From Myxococcales bacterium (GTDB lineage: Bacteria; Myxococcota_A; UBA9042), in contig SHZD01000021.1 in NCBI GenBank assembly GCA_009692465.1, forward strand, positions 1 through 44,981: DNA of 44,981 nt, in the 5' to 3' direction. A program made the translations under genes and the position numbers. The first letter of the stretch is position 1. Every line of letters starts with the position of its first letter. Below the pieces are notes generated by a model. The model saw nothing but the letters and a program-made list of their open reading frames with translations, was not told the DNA's origin and did no database searches. Positions 34,226 through 42,357 of the stretch are shown here, one piece after another.

Positions 34226-35107
34226 CTACAACAGGCCTAATGCGTGGCGCCTGCTCCAGTCCTCCAGTCGCAATTCCAACAAATCGGGCAGTTCCAGCGG
34301 GGCTGTGTGTGATCCGCCTGGGATTTCACACAGTTCGGCCAGTGGAAGTTCTCGCGCCAGCTCTTTTTGCAAGCGATCAGGCGTAAAGTGATCGCGCTGA
34401 CCGGACACCACCAGCGCCGGCATGGTCATCTGCGGCAAATAAGCCCGCGTCGAGTGGTGGGCGACGCTTTGCAGAAACGCCAAAAAGACCAACGGATCCA
34501 TGCGCGCCATGTGCCGAAAATAGGGCAGAAAGTCCTCGCGGCGAATCATTTTGGCGTTGATCTCCGTCGCCACCGCCAGCTTGTAGGCCCATTCGGTTGG
34601 CATGGCCTTTTGCCATAAATTGCGAAGACCTTGCTGGTATTTGAACGCGGCTCCGGACAGGACCGGCAGCAGCCGCGCTCCCACATCGCTGCCCTGAAAA
34701 GTATCGAGCGGTCGTTCAAAAGCGCCACAAATGGGCACAATGCCGGCCACTTGCTCGTGATTTTGCTGAGCGGCTTCGAGCAGCACTTGCACGCCCATGG
34801 AATGTCCAATCAGCACGACTTTGTCGGCCGCCGACATGCCACTGCCACGCAAAGCAGCCCAGCCATCCCGCGCACATTGCTCGATGGTTAAACTAGCGTG
34901 ATCGATAGGAGTTTCGCTCTTGCCATGGCCGCGGTATTGCAGATGGACCACGGTACACTGCCGTTCTAGCGCCGGCCGCAGATAGCGCCAAATGTAGCCA
35001 TCGCAGCCAATGCCATCGAGCAGCAACACCCACGGGCCGTGCGGGCGCCCAGTCTTGCGCACGCTCAAGTGCACGCCATCGGTGGCGGTGATTAGGGAGT
35101 GGGCCAT
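34226..35107 (-). CDS. Alpha/beta hydrolase
   Basis: A protein of 293 residues from ATG 35107; the frame is open further upstream into the R4 repeat, but only this start gives the family N-terminus (DGVHLSVRKTG, the strand before the oxyanion loop LLDGIG). The catalytic triad is readable: Ser103 in GHSMG, Asp239 in SGQRDHFTP and His267 in GGSHTAPLE. The fold and length match epoxide-hydrolase/haloperoxidase-like cytoplasmic alpha/beta hydrolases; specificity is unknown. There is no signal peptide. The gene follows the PssA-like gene on the same strand, but the R4 element lies between them, so co-transcription is doubtful. Confidence 0.85.
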   Translation of the reverse strand: MAHSLITATDGVHLSVRKTGRPHGPWVLLLDGIGCDGYIWRYLRPALERQCTVVHLQYRGHGKSETPIDHASLTIEQCARDGWAALRGSGMSAADKVVLIGHSMGVQVLLEAAQQNHEQVAGIVPICGAFERPLDTFQGSDVGARLLPVLSGAAFKYQQGLRNLWQKAMPTEWAYKLAVATEINAKMIRREDFLPYFRHMARMDPLVFLAFLQSVAHHSTRAYLPQMTMPALVVSGQRDHFTPDRLQKELARELPLAELCEIPGGSHTAPLELPDLLELRLEDWSRRHALGLL

Positions 35108-35177
35108 GGAAACACCCCAAGCAAGGGCCGAATGCCGACGCGGCCAACAGGAAAAGCCTGCACGCCTATGGTCTTGG

Positions 35178-35319
35178 CTAAGGAACTGTGGCAATTTAAG
35201 TCGATCGATTTGATTCTTGCCGGAGCGGCGAGTCGACTTGCAAAGTCGCGAGCTTGCGACCCACCTAGCAAGCAAATGGAACCCTGTGACAGAACAACTT
35301 GTTCTGTCACAGTTCCTAA
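35178..35319. mobile_element. R4 element: TTAGGAACTGTG-ended MITE carrying an R1 core
   Basis: Inverted ends TAAGGAACTGTG (35179-35190) and CACAGTTCCTAA (35308-35319) match at 11 of 12 positions and bound about 140 bases without a gene. The right end is part of a 14-bp perfect palindrome with a one-base centre, CTGTGACAGAACAA / TTGTTCTGTCACAG (35284-35312). Inside, at 35222-35275, is an R1 core on the minus strand. A similar end followed by an R1 core is found at 31096. The palindrome could also terminate the pssA-like transcript. Confidence 0.65.
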
Positions 35320-35338
35320 AACGCGATTGAGTTCAAGG

Positions 35339-36220
35339 TCAGGATTGGCCGGTTTGTTGGGACTGCCGCAGCAACCGGGGCCCAAGCCAAGCAAAGCCGA
35401 TGGCCAAATAGCCCAGCAAAAGCACCAACACCACCCCAAAACCCAAGCGCAGCGGCACCAAAACGTACACGGCCAGTCCACAGGCGACTTGGAAGGCGCG
35501 CAGAGCAGGCTGGCTAGACGCTTTGAACTTGGGCAAGGGCAGATTGCACACCATCAGCGCGGCGTTGAACAATAGAAGCCAAGGAAACGCTGAAAAAATC
35601 CATGGTTGAGACACATTGATTCCGTGTTCGTGAACTGCGAGGAAGGCGCTGCAAATCAGACCGCCGGACAGAGTCGACGGCAAACCCAAAAAAAGCGCCG
35701 GCCCGATTGCGGCAGTCGTGACGTTAAACTTCGCCAAGCGGACCGCGGTCATCACCGCATAACTGAGGCAAATTGCAGCAAGAACAGCGGTTGCCGACAC
35801 TCCCATCACCGTCGCTGCAGGGCCCCACTGCGCGGGCGCAAAGGCGCGAGCGGCGGCAAAGATGAGCGCGGCGGGCGCAATGCCAAAGGCGGTCGCATCG
35901 GAAAACGAGTCGAATTGCACGCCAAACTCGCTCGAACCCTTGAGCAGCCGGGCAACGCTGCCGTCCAGCTTGTCGAGCAGCACCGACAGCAGCACAAACC
36001 ACGCCGCCAGTTGCAGATCGCCCACTGCGAGCGACTGGTAGACCGAGCTGAGACCAAAGGCCATCGCCGTTGCCGTAATGACGTTGGGCGGCAAGGTGCG
36101 CAGCGGCACAGAATCGAAAAGGCGCAAGGCAGACCGGCAAAGCCAGCGCACGGTGCCGGCGGGCGCGCAGGATAGCGCCGTTGGTGAGGTTGGCAACAGA
36201 TTCGCAGTTCGCGCTGGCAT
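35339..36220 (-). CDS. pssA: CDP-alcohol phosphatidyltransferase, probably phosphatidylserine synthase
   Basis: A protein of 293 residues from ATG 36220. It has the complete CDP-alcohol phosphotransferase signature D-x2-D-G-x2-A-R-x8-G-x3-D-x3-D: Asp83, Asp86, Gly87, Ala90, Arg91, Gly100, Asp104, Asp108. There are six to eight hydrophobic membrane helices. SDATAFGIAPAALIF after the motif is the pattern of class II phosphatidylserine synthases (PssA), which transfer serine to CDP-diacylglycerol in the inner membrane. Phosphatidylcholine or phosphatidylglycerol-phosphate synthases share the signature, so the exact alcohol is not certain, and no psd gene is nearby. It begins 36 bases after the FadL-like gene and probably shares its transcript. 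Confidence 0.8.
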   Translation of the reverse strand: MPARTANLLPTSPTALSCAPAGTVRWLCRSALRLFDSVPLRTLPPNVITATAMAFGLSSVYQSLAVGDLQLAAWFVLLSVLLDKLDGSVARLLKGSSEFGVQFDSFSDATAFGIAPAALIFAAARAFAPAQWGPAATVMGVSATAVLAAICLSYAVMTAVRLAKFNVTTAAIGPALFLGLPSTLSGGLICSAFLAVHEHGINVSQPWIFSAFPWLLLFNAALMVCNLPLPKFKASSQPALRAFQVACGLAVYVLVPLRLGFGVVLVLLLGYLAIGFAWLGPRLLRQSQQTGQS

Positions 36221-36256
36221 CTGGATGTTCGAGTTCTATAATTTAGCCCAGGTGAG

Positions 36257-37591
36257 CTAGAAGTCGTGGTGCAGAGCCAGCGCCAAATGCCACGAATCGC
36301 CGTACACCGAAGTCGCGACCACCGGATTGTCGGCCTGCAGTTTGCGCACTGTACGGCGCGCCAGGGTCGTCCAGCCCACTGCCAGATCCAGGTGCAGCGG
36401 CTTGCGGGTCATTTCCAACGGGTTGCCGCTCTGCATTCCCAACCCAAGGGTGAGCGTTGTCGCCGCCGCGTCCAAGTAATTCGCCTCGCCGTCGGCCTTT
36501 GGAAACGGCGTCGGCCGATATTGCACACCCCCGCGCACGATCCAGCCCTCGGCCGGCTGCCATTCGCCGCCCGCGTGGGGCACCGCGATGTCCTTGGCGC
36601 CCATCGCCACTGGCAAATTTCGCGCCGCGATCAAATCGACGGGCTGGCCACCGCCGCGCACCAATTGGCTGTTGTCCAGACGGACCGTGACATCAGGCGC
36701 CAGCGGCGGAAGCAGCGACCAGCGCTGCCATGACACCCCGGCGGTGGCCAGCCAGCGCGGCGCTTGCCAACTGGTCGCCATGGCGTAGGTGTCCGGCAGC
36801 CACAGCCCAACGCCTTTGACCTTAAAGTCCAGCCGGCCCACTTGGTCGATGTCCACCGCCAGCGGCAACTCATAGCGCACCGCACTTTCGCCGCGCCACA
36901 CCAGCGCCAACCGCAGATTGTCGCGCGGGAGCAGGGTCAAGCCGACCAAGGGCGTCACCACCGTCGCTAGGTCCACTTGCAGCGCCTTGTAGGTCACCCG
37001 CTGGTCCAGCACCGACAGTCCGATGTCGGCGCGCCCGTCCAGACCGGTCAACACCTGTACCCCGGCGCCCACGCTGAGCCAGGCCAGCGGCCGCAGCGCG
37101 AACGCAGCGACCAGCGCCAATCGGTCGCCCAGGGTGTCGTACATCGGCAAGTGCGGCGTGCGGTGATCGAGGCTATCGAGGCGAGTCGGGCCACCCAGCG
37201 GCACATGCACCGCCACCGCCACCGCGGCGCGATCTTGCAACCAACCGGGTAGCGGCGTGGATATTCCCAATTGTGCCAAGTAGTTATCCTTGGGCAGTTG
37301 GGATGGCCATTGGGCGTGGCCACCGAGTCGATCGATGCCAAAGCGATTCCACAACGCTTCGACCCCAAAGCCGAAATGGATGTGTTTGGCCAGCGCGAGA
37401 TTGGCCGGATTGCTGTAGGCGGCGTAAAAGTCGTCGGCGATCGCTTCTGAGGTGTTAGCCAATGCGGCAGCTCGCGCGCCAAATCCATAGAGTTCAAGCG
37501 TGGTTGCATGGGCGCTTGTCGCCGTGCCTGCGACCACCCACGCGGCAATCTCAATCAGCAAAAAGGCAAAACGCAAAGGCTTAGCGACCAT
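36257..37591 (-). CDS. FadL/TodX-family outer membrane transporter
   Basis: A protein of 444 residues from ATG 37591 (a GTG six bases upstream is possible). The signal peptide FAFLLIEIAAWVVAGTATSAHA is followed by the FadL-type N-terminus, LYGFGARAAALANTSEAIAD, then DFYAAYSNPANLALA, the plug or hatch segment that marks this family. Many alternating strands follow, and the chain ends in Phe (ALALHHDF), the usual signal for outer-membrane barrel insertion. FadL proteins take hydrophobic compounds such as long-chain fatty acids or aromatics across the outer membrane. Pairing with a phospholipid-synthesis gene fits lipid handling (inference). It diverges from the phosphotransferase gene at 37663 across 71 bases. 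Confidence 0.85.
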   Translation of the reverse strand: MVAKPLRFAFLLIEIAAWVVAGTATSAHATTLELYGFGARAAALANTSEAIADDFYAAYSNPANLALAKHIHFGFGVEALWNRFGIDRLGGHAQWPSQLPKDNYLAQLGISTPLPGWLQDRAAVAVAVHVPLGGPTRLDSLDHRTPHLPMYDTLGDRLALVAAFALRPLAWLSVGAGVQVLTGLDGRADIGLSVLDQRVTYKALQVDLATVVTPLVGLTLLPRDNLRLALVWRGESAVRYELPLAVDIDQVGRLDFKVKGVGLWLPDTYAMATSWQAPRWLATAGVSWQRWSLLPPLAPDVTVRLDNSQLVRGGGQPVDLIAARNLPVAMGAKDIAVPHAGGEWQPAEGWIVRGGVQYRPTPFPKADGEANYLDAAATTLTLGLGMQSGNPLEMTRKPLHLDLAVGWTTLARRTVRKLQADNPVVATSVYGDSWHLALALHHDF

Positions 37592-37662
37592 GGGCACAGG
37601 CTACCACGACGATTGCCGGGCGAAAAACGCGCAGTCGTGCGGGCCCGTGGTAGGCTCGACGG

Positions 37663-38745
37663 ATGCCGACTTTGCCTGTGCAACCCGATCAAGTCCCCGA
37701 TCTGCAACCCGTTCTGCGCCACTTTGACGACTTGGATGATGGCAACGGCGCAGTCGCCGCTCACACTTTGGCGACCGTGCCGGTGAGCGGGGGCCTGATT
37801 AACGCAACCTACGCCCTGGGCCAGCATTTCATTCTGCAGCGCTTGCACCGCATTTTTGCCCCTGAGGTCAACGCCGATATCGCCGCGCTGACGCCGATCC
37901 TGCGGGCGGCGGGCGTGCCGGTGCCCGCAATCCTGCCCAGTCGCGCCGGTCAGCCGTGGGTGTACATCGACGACGCTGAACATCCTCTTCACGGCGCCTG
38001 GCGCATCCTGACCCGACTGGCGGGCCACACTCGCCACCAGTTGGCCAATCCGGCGCAGGCTCAGGCGGCAGGGGCGATGGTCGGGCGTTTTCATAGCGCG
38101 CTGTTGGGCTGCGACCACCGGTTTGCCTTTACCCGGCCTGGCGCCCACGACACCGCGATTCACATGGCAAAATTGCTGAAAAACGTGACTGAATTGTCGC
38201 AACACCGGCTGCACGCCCAAGTGGCGCCGCTGGCCGCCCAAGTGCTGCAGCGTTGGGCGCGGTGGGGGTCAGTGCCGTCGCTGCCGTCGCGGCTGATTCA
38301 TGGCGATCTCAAGGTTTCTAATCTACTTTTTGATGGCGATACCGTGTGCGGCGTCATCGATCTGGATACGATGGCCCACGGTTCGCTCGATATGGAGTTG
38401 GGCGATGCCATGCGCTCGTGGTGCAATGCCACCACCGAAGACGACCCGGCGCCGTGCTTTGTGGTCGACACCTTTGCCGGGGCCATGCGCGGCTACTTGC
38501 CGGTCACCCACGGCTGGCTCAGCGCGGCAGAACGGCAGGCGATTGCCAACGGCACCGAGCGCATCTGTTTAGAGCTGGCGGCCCGCTTCTTGACCGACGC
38601 ATTACTTGAAAATTACTTTGGTTTTGAGCCGTTGCGCTACTCGACCCGCGGCGATCACAATCTGGTGCGGGGTCGCAATCAACTTCTGCTGGCAGCCGAT
38701 GTCGCGCTCAAGCTACCGCAGTTGCAGGCAATTACCCAGCTGTAG
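37663..38745 (+). CDS. APH/choline-kinase-fold phosphotransferase (N-acetylhexosamine 1-kinase-like)
   Basis: A protein of 360 residues from ATG 37663. The N-lobe starts GGLINATYAL and continues FILQRLHRIFAPEVNADIAA, a pattern characteristic of NahK-like anomeric sugar kinases (gN.Ty, LQR.N..vF). The catalytic loop is HGDLKVSN (Asp215) and the metal site VIDLDTM (Asp233/Asp235). Such enzymes phosphorylate amino sugars, homoserine or small alcohols using ATP; an N-acetylhexosamine is my best guess. Its TAG stop at 38743 is the end of the first unit of a 15-bp tandem repeat that also supplies the stop of the opposite gene. Confidence 0.78.
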   Translation: MPTLPVQPDQVPDLQPVLRHFDDLDDGNGAVAAHTLATVPVSGGLINATYALGQHFILQRLHRIFAPEVNADIAALTPILRAAGVPVPAILPSRAGQPWVYIDDAEHPLHGAWRILTRLAGHTRHQLANPAQAQAAGAMVGRFHSALLGCDHRFAFTRPGAHDTAIHMAKLLKNVTELSQHRLHAQVAPLAAQVLQRWARWGSVPSLPSRLIHGDLKVSNLLFDGDTVCGVIDLDTMAHGSLDMELGDAMRSWCNATTEDDPAPCFVVDTFAGAMRGYLPVTHGWLSAAERQAIANGTERICLELAARFLTDALLENYFGFEPLRYSTRGDHNLVRGRNQLLLAADVALKLPQLQAITQL

Positions 38746-38805
38746 TTTACCCAGCTGTAGTTTACCCAGCTGTAGTTTACCCAGCTGTAGTTTACCCAGT
38801 TGTGA
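38731..38805. repeat. 15-bp tandem repeat, five units, shared by two convergent gene ends
   Basis: Five units of TTTACCCAGCTGTAG (first A-T-T..., last ...CAGTTGTGA) at 38731, 38746, 38761, 38776 and 38791. Each unit carries TAG on the plus strand and TTA (= TAA) on the minus strand, in the frames used by the two genes. Confidence 0.93.
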
Positions 38806-39739
38806 GTTCACCGGCCGCACTGAAGTACACGGGCTGATCGGGCACCGTGGTGGCGACTACCTGCGACAGCGGGCCAAACCGGTAGTTCTGCAAGATTTTT
38901 TCCAGTTTGGGCAGCGTCGAATCCAGACCGACATAGTACTTGAAGCGCCGCAGCGGACTCAGCGGCATTCGCGGCTGATTGCTGTCAATTTCGCGCGGAT
39001 GCACATAGACAATCGCTGGCGATCCCGCGGCTTGGCTCGCTTCGAAGCAGCTGCGCAATACGGGCCACGGCAGCAAGCGCAAATAGCCGCCACCGGCAAA
39101 AGGCAGCGCGAGGTTGCCCAATTTGCGAGGCACCGTAGGCACTTCGGTAATCCGCTGGCCGTCGGCCAGCACGATCTCAAACGGTCGCGCGCGCTGGAGG
39201 GCAATGCCTCCATGGGCCCGCGGGGCCAAGAACATCGACGCATCGATGGAAATTCCGCGCGAGGCCAGCACCGGCAGCGCCCAAGTCTGCCCGCAGCCTA
39301 GCGAAAATCCGGGGGCGCGAAATAGCTTGACGCTGCTGGCACCGGCTTTGAGCAACGCCTCGATCGACCGATCGAGATCGCGGGCAAAGCCGTCGCGGCC
39401 CAAGTCGTCGATCAGCTGATGGCTATGACTGTGTGAGCCGATCTCGTGGCCGCGATTGGCAATTTCGCGCACCAGATCGGCGCACTGTTCGGCCACCCAG
39501 CCCAGGCAAAAAAACGTCGCTCGCACCTGATGTCGATCGAAAAGGGCCAACAGTCGCATGGTGTTGTAGGCGACGCGCGACTCCTGCTGGGCCCACGTCT
39601 GCGGCTGCGGAGCGTCGGCGCTTTCCAAAATGTGAAACCAGTCCTCCACATCGACAGTCAAGCCGTGCAGGAGCGCTGTTGGCGAATGCGTCCCGACTTG
39701 ATTGCGGCTCGCCGGGATGTGTGGGCCTGCGTGCGTCAT
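38792..39739 (-). CDS. Polysaccharide deacetylase with DUF3473-type C-terminus
   Basis: A protein of 315 residues from ATG 39739; the longer open frame overlaps the divergent lipoprotein gene and is not family-like. NodB-fold motifs are TVDVEDWFH (catalytic Asp30), ATFFCLGW, GHEIGSHSHSH (metal-binding His103 and His107) and LFRAPGFSLG (Arg141/Pro143). The later VYVHPREID and RFKYYVGL segments are the DUF3473 extension seen in deacetylases of exopolysaccharide/exosortase-type loci. The enzyme removes acetyl groups from N-acetylhexosamine polymers; there is no signal peptide, so it probably acts in the cytoplasm or during synthesis. The neighbouring amino-sugar-kinase-like gene converges on it, but no glycosyltransferases are present in the window. 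Confidence 0.87.
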   Translation of the reverse strand: MTHAGPHIPASRNQVGTHSPTALLHGLTVDVEDWFHILESADAPQPQTWAQQESRVAYNTMRLLALFDRHQVRATFFCLGWVAEQCADLVREIANRGHEIGSHSHSHQLIDDLGRDGFARDLDRSIEALLKAGASSVKLFRAPGFSLGCGQTWALPVLASRGISIDASMFLAPRAHGGIALQRARPFEIVLADGQRITEVPTVPRKLGNLALPFAGGGYLRLLPWPVLRSCFEASQAAGSPAIVYVHPREIDSNQPRMPLSPLRRFKYYVGLDSTLPKLEKILQNYRFGPLSQVVATTVPDQPVYFSAAGELTTG

Positions 39740-39797
39740 GCTGGTAGTCTCGCTGGCCACCGGCCGCCATGCAACTTTTCGGCGCCGAAGCGCCATC

Positions 39798-40886
39798 ATG
39801 GTCGTCCGTATAAATTCTAAATTACCGTTTGTGATTGCGCTAGTGGCTGTGGCCGGTTGTCGTGCGCCACAAGTCATTGCAGATCCCTATGTCGTTCACG
39901 ATATCCCGCAGATTGAGACTTTTGTAGCCGTTCTGCCCTCGACGCCACTGGCGATTGCCCCTGTGGACAACCAATGGGCGGCCCGTGAGCCTACCGCCAC
40001 TCTGGACGGTCAACCGTATGTGCTGCGAGTGCGCGGTCGCCGCGGGCAGTGGCTGGCCGTCAGCCCGGTAAACGACAACCATGAGCACTGCGCCCAGCGC
40101 CACGACGGCCTGCGCGGTCTCGACTTGCACCTGTGGATTGCCGCCGCCGCGGCGCTGCCGGTTCTGAGCAAGCCCAAGCACTTGGTGTACCCGGACGGCA
40201 CCGGTTGGCAACTGCACGCGGGAGTGCCGTTGGGCCCGCGGGTCGCGATGGGGCCAGCGGGTGGCGAACTGCGCGCGGTGCAAACCGACGACTATCTGAC
40301 GGCCATCGAGGCACAGGCTGATGATGTCGCCCAGACTTATGCACTTTCGCACGTGCCACCGGCCGTGGAACGTCCAGACGCGGCTAGCTATTGCCTCGCG
40401 CCGGGTACCCGTTTGAAGTTGGGCGATGGCGAGTTGTTGCGCAAGCAGGCGGCGGCGGCACCGTGGGCGGTGGTGGTTGTTGGGGCCCCGCCCACTGCGA
40501 GCGGTGTGCTGGTTGAGTTGCGCGAACGCTGCGGCTGTTTTCGGGTCCGGGTGCCGGAGGCGGCGCTGCAGACGGGCGGTATGGGGCTGCTGGGCATGTT
40601 GGCAGGCACGCCGGCCAAAGGATTTGTCGTGGCTGCCGATACACCCCTGTGGTGGCCTGATGGCCGACCTGCCGGCGTGACCACGGCGGCGCTATCGTTG
40701 ACCCGCGAGATTGGTCCCAGCGCAGGTCGGCGTTGTTTTGCCTGGTCGCTGCGGCCGTGGTGGCGCTTGGCCCCCAAGCTAGCGGCGCAAGCGCAGTTGC
40801 GCGCCGATGAATTGCCGCTGTGTCTTGAGCCCAACAGCGTTCGCCGCGCGCCGGCGTCGTTGCCCGCAGTTTGGGCGCCGCCCTGA
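39798..40886 (+). CDS. Lipoprotein of unknown function
   Basis: A protein of 362 residues from ATG 39798, which gives a clear lipoprotein signal (KLPFVIALVAVAGC, lipobox V-A-G-C). Upstream in-frame starts overlap the divergent deacetylase gene and lack signal character. The mature protein is mixed alpha/beta and Pro/Arg/Ala-rich. It has repeated short beta segments of SH3-like flavour (YVLRVRGRRGQWLAVSPV, TRLKLGDGELLRKQ, VLVELRERCGCFRVRVPEAA) and a CxC in the last-named segment. I do not recognise a family. It diverges from the deacetylase gene by 58 bases. Confidence 0.65.
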   Translation: MVVRINSKLPFVIALVAVAGCRAPQVIADPYVVHDIPQIETFVAVLPSTPLAIAPVDNQWAAREPTATLDGQPYVLRVRGRRGQWLAVSPVNDNHEHCAQRHDGLRGLDLHLWIAAAAALPVLSKPKHLVYPDGTGWQLHAGVPLGPRVAMGPAGGELRAVQTDDYLTAIEAQADDVAQTYALSHVPPAVERPDAASYCLAPGTRLKLGDGELLRKQAAAAPWAVVVVGAPPTASGVLVELRERCGCFRVRVPEAALQTGGMGLLGMLAGTPAKGFVVAADTPLWWPDGRPAGVTTAALSLTREIGPSAGRRCFAWSLRPWWRLAPKLAAQAQLRADELPLCLEPNSVRRAPASLPAVWAPP

Positions 40887-40931
40887 GTTTGCCCGTTGAA
40901 CTGCCCATACCGACAGCAATTTGACAGCAAT

Positions 40932-40961
40932 TTGACAGACTGCGCCCACTTGCATAGCGTC
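40932..40961 (+). promoter_or_regulatory. Possible sigma-70-type promoter for the PPC-domain operon
   Basis: A perfect TTGACA (40932-40937) is followed 17 bases later by TAGCGT, a poor -10. The TTGACA is part of an 11-base direct repeat TTGACAGCAAT/TTGACAGACTG. The start codon lies about 60 bases downstream. Confidence 0.35.
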
Positions 40962-41020
40962 CGCCGTTGCTGGCGCGCCTCTCTGCTGTGGCGTTACTGG
41001 TTCAGCAGAGAAGTAACACC

Positions 41021-41746
41021 ATGATCTTTACCGAAACCCGCGAAGGCCGCCGCTTCGTCGGCGAAGTGCCGCCAGGGGCGCCATTGATGGCCTCGCTGCG
41101 GCAACTGGCTGAAAACTACCGCATTGACTGCGGCTGGTTTGACGGTGCTGGTCAGGTTCGCGACGCCATGCTGCGGCCGTTGTTGCCGACCGGCGACTAC
41201 GGTGAGGTCGATACTTTGCCCGGCGTAGCTTTGCTCGCATCGCTTAAGTTGTCGTTTTCACACAAAAATGGCGCCCGCGATGTGGTCGCTCGGGTCGTGT
41301 TGCAGTCCGGCGAGCGCACCATCGGTGGCCTGCTCGAAGAAGCCGTGTCTGGTTCTGTCGAGATTGCCGGCCAGACTTTTGACGACATCACGTTGCGCCG
41401 CCATATGGACTACGACAGCAACTTATGGCGATGGTTGGACGTCGCTGTCAATGTGGTGACCGCCGACGGCGATGCGGTGCGTTCGGGCCGTCTGGCGATG
41501 GAGGCGATGCCGTCGCGCTTGCTGGAACCTGAAGAAATGCCGCAACTGCGGGTCGGCGATGCCCTGCAGCATCCCGCGCTAGGGTATTGCGTAATCACCC
41601 AAGTGCACGACAGCGATCGGGTGGCGATTCAGATGGCCACCGGCAAGATTGCCCAGTTGCATTTGGGCGTGCTCACCCTCAAGCGCGGCGCCACCAAGCA
41701 GGGCCGCACGACCTACGCGGTCCACGTTCGCCGTCGCAACGTCTGA
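41021..41746 (+). CDS. PPC (DUF296) domain protein
   Basis: A protein of 241 residues from ATG 41021. Residues 1-140 match the PPC/DUF296 fold: GRRFVGEVPPGAPLMASLRQLAENYRI then DCGWFDGAGQVRDAML, the beta-alpha-beta start, and a later LLASLKLSFSHKNGARDVVARVVL. These domains trimerise; in plants they accompany AT-hook DNA-binding proteins, while in bacteria the role is unclear. The C-terminal 80 residues (LRVGDALQHPALGYCVITQV onward) form a small SH3-like beta domain, a fusion I do not recognise. It is the first gene of an operon: the nitroreductase starts 17 bases downstream and tgt 9 bases after that. Confidence 0.72.
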   Translation: MIFTETREGRRFVGEVPPGAPLMASLRQLAENYRIDCGWFDGAGQVRDAMLRPLLPTGDYGEVDTLPGVALLASLKLSFSHKNGARDVVARVVLQSGERTIGGLLEEAVSGSVEIAGQTFDDITLRRHMDYDSNLWRWLDVAVNVVTADGDAVRSGRLAMEAMPSRLLEPEEMPQLRVGDALQHPALGYCVITQVHDSDRVAIQMATGKIAQLHLGVLTLKRGATKQGRTTYAVHVRRRNV

Positions 41747-41763
41747 GAATTCAAGGATTGATC

Positions 41764-42348
41764 ATGGACGTCGCCACCGCGATTCGCACGCGGCGCTCGC
41801 ACAAGTTGTTTGCGGGTGACCATGTCGACGACGCGACTCTGGCTGAACTCATCGAGCTGGCCACGTGGGCGCCCAACCACCGGTTTACCGAACCGTGGCG
41901 CTTTACTGTGGTACCGCACCCAGCGTTGCCTTCGCTGATTGCCGCCATTGCCGAGGCGATGCGCGGGCCCGATGGCGAACTTTCTGACAAGGCACGGACT
42001 AAACTTCACAAGATTACAGGCATTATCGCGCCGGCCGGTGCGGCCATTGCGGTGCGGCAGGCGCTGGCTACCGATGATGCCGAGCGGTTGCGCGAGGACT
42101 ACGCTGCTTGCGCGTGTGCCATTCAAAACATGCAGTTGGCGGCGTGGAGCCGGAATATTGCCTCCTATTGGACCACCAGTGACGCGATTATGGGCCCCAA
42201 GCTCAGCGCGTTTTGGAATCTGCAGGCCAACGAGCAGATGGTCGGGGTGGTGGTGCTGGGCACGCCGGCCGCAGAAGTCAAGGCCGTTCGCTACAAGCGC
42301 GCGCAAGATCTAACGATTTGGCTGCCAGCGCCAGTGCCAAGCGAGTGA
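41764..42348 (+). CDS. Nitroreductase-family flavoprotein
   Basis: A protein of 194 residues from ATG 41764; an open frame starting earlier overlaps the PPC gene. It is a typical short nitroreductase: MDVATAIRTRRSHKLF with the FMN-phosphate Arg pair, LIELATWAPNHRFTEPWRFTVV, and a C-terminal NEQMVGVVVLGTP strand. It is closest in pattern to YdjA/TdsD-like members, which bind FMN and reduce nitro groups or related substrates with NAD(P)H; the true substrate is unknown. It lies between the PPC protein and tgt in an apparent operon. Confidence 0.87.
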   Translation: MDVATAIRTRRSHKLFAGDHVDDATLAELIELATWAPNHRFTEPWRFTVVPHPALPSLIAAIAEAMRGPDGELSDKARTKLHKITGIIAPAGAAIAVRQALATDDAERLREDYAACACAIQNMQLAAWSRNIASYWTTSDAIMGPKLSAFWNLQANEQMVGVVVLGTPAAEVKAVRYKRAQDLTIWLPAPVPSE

Positions 42349-42357
42349 ACGATTCAG

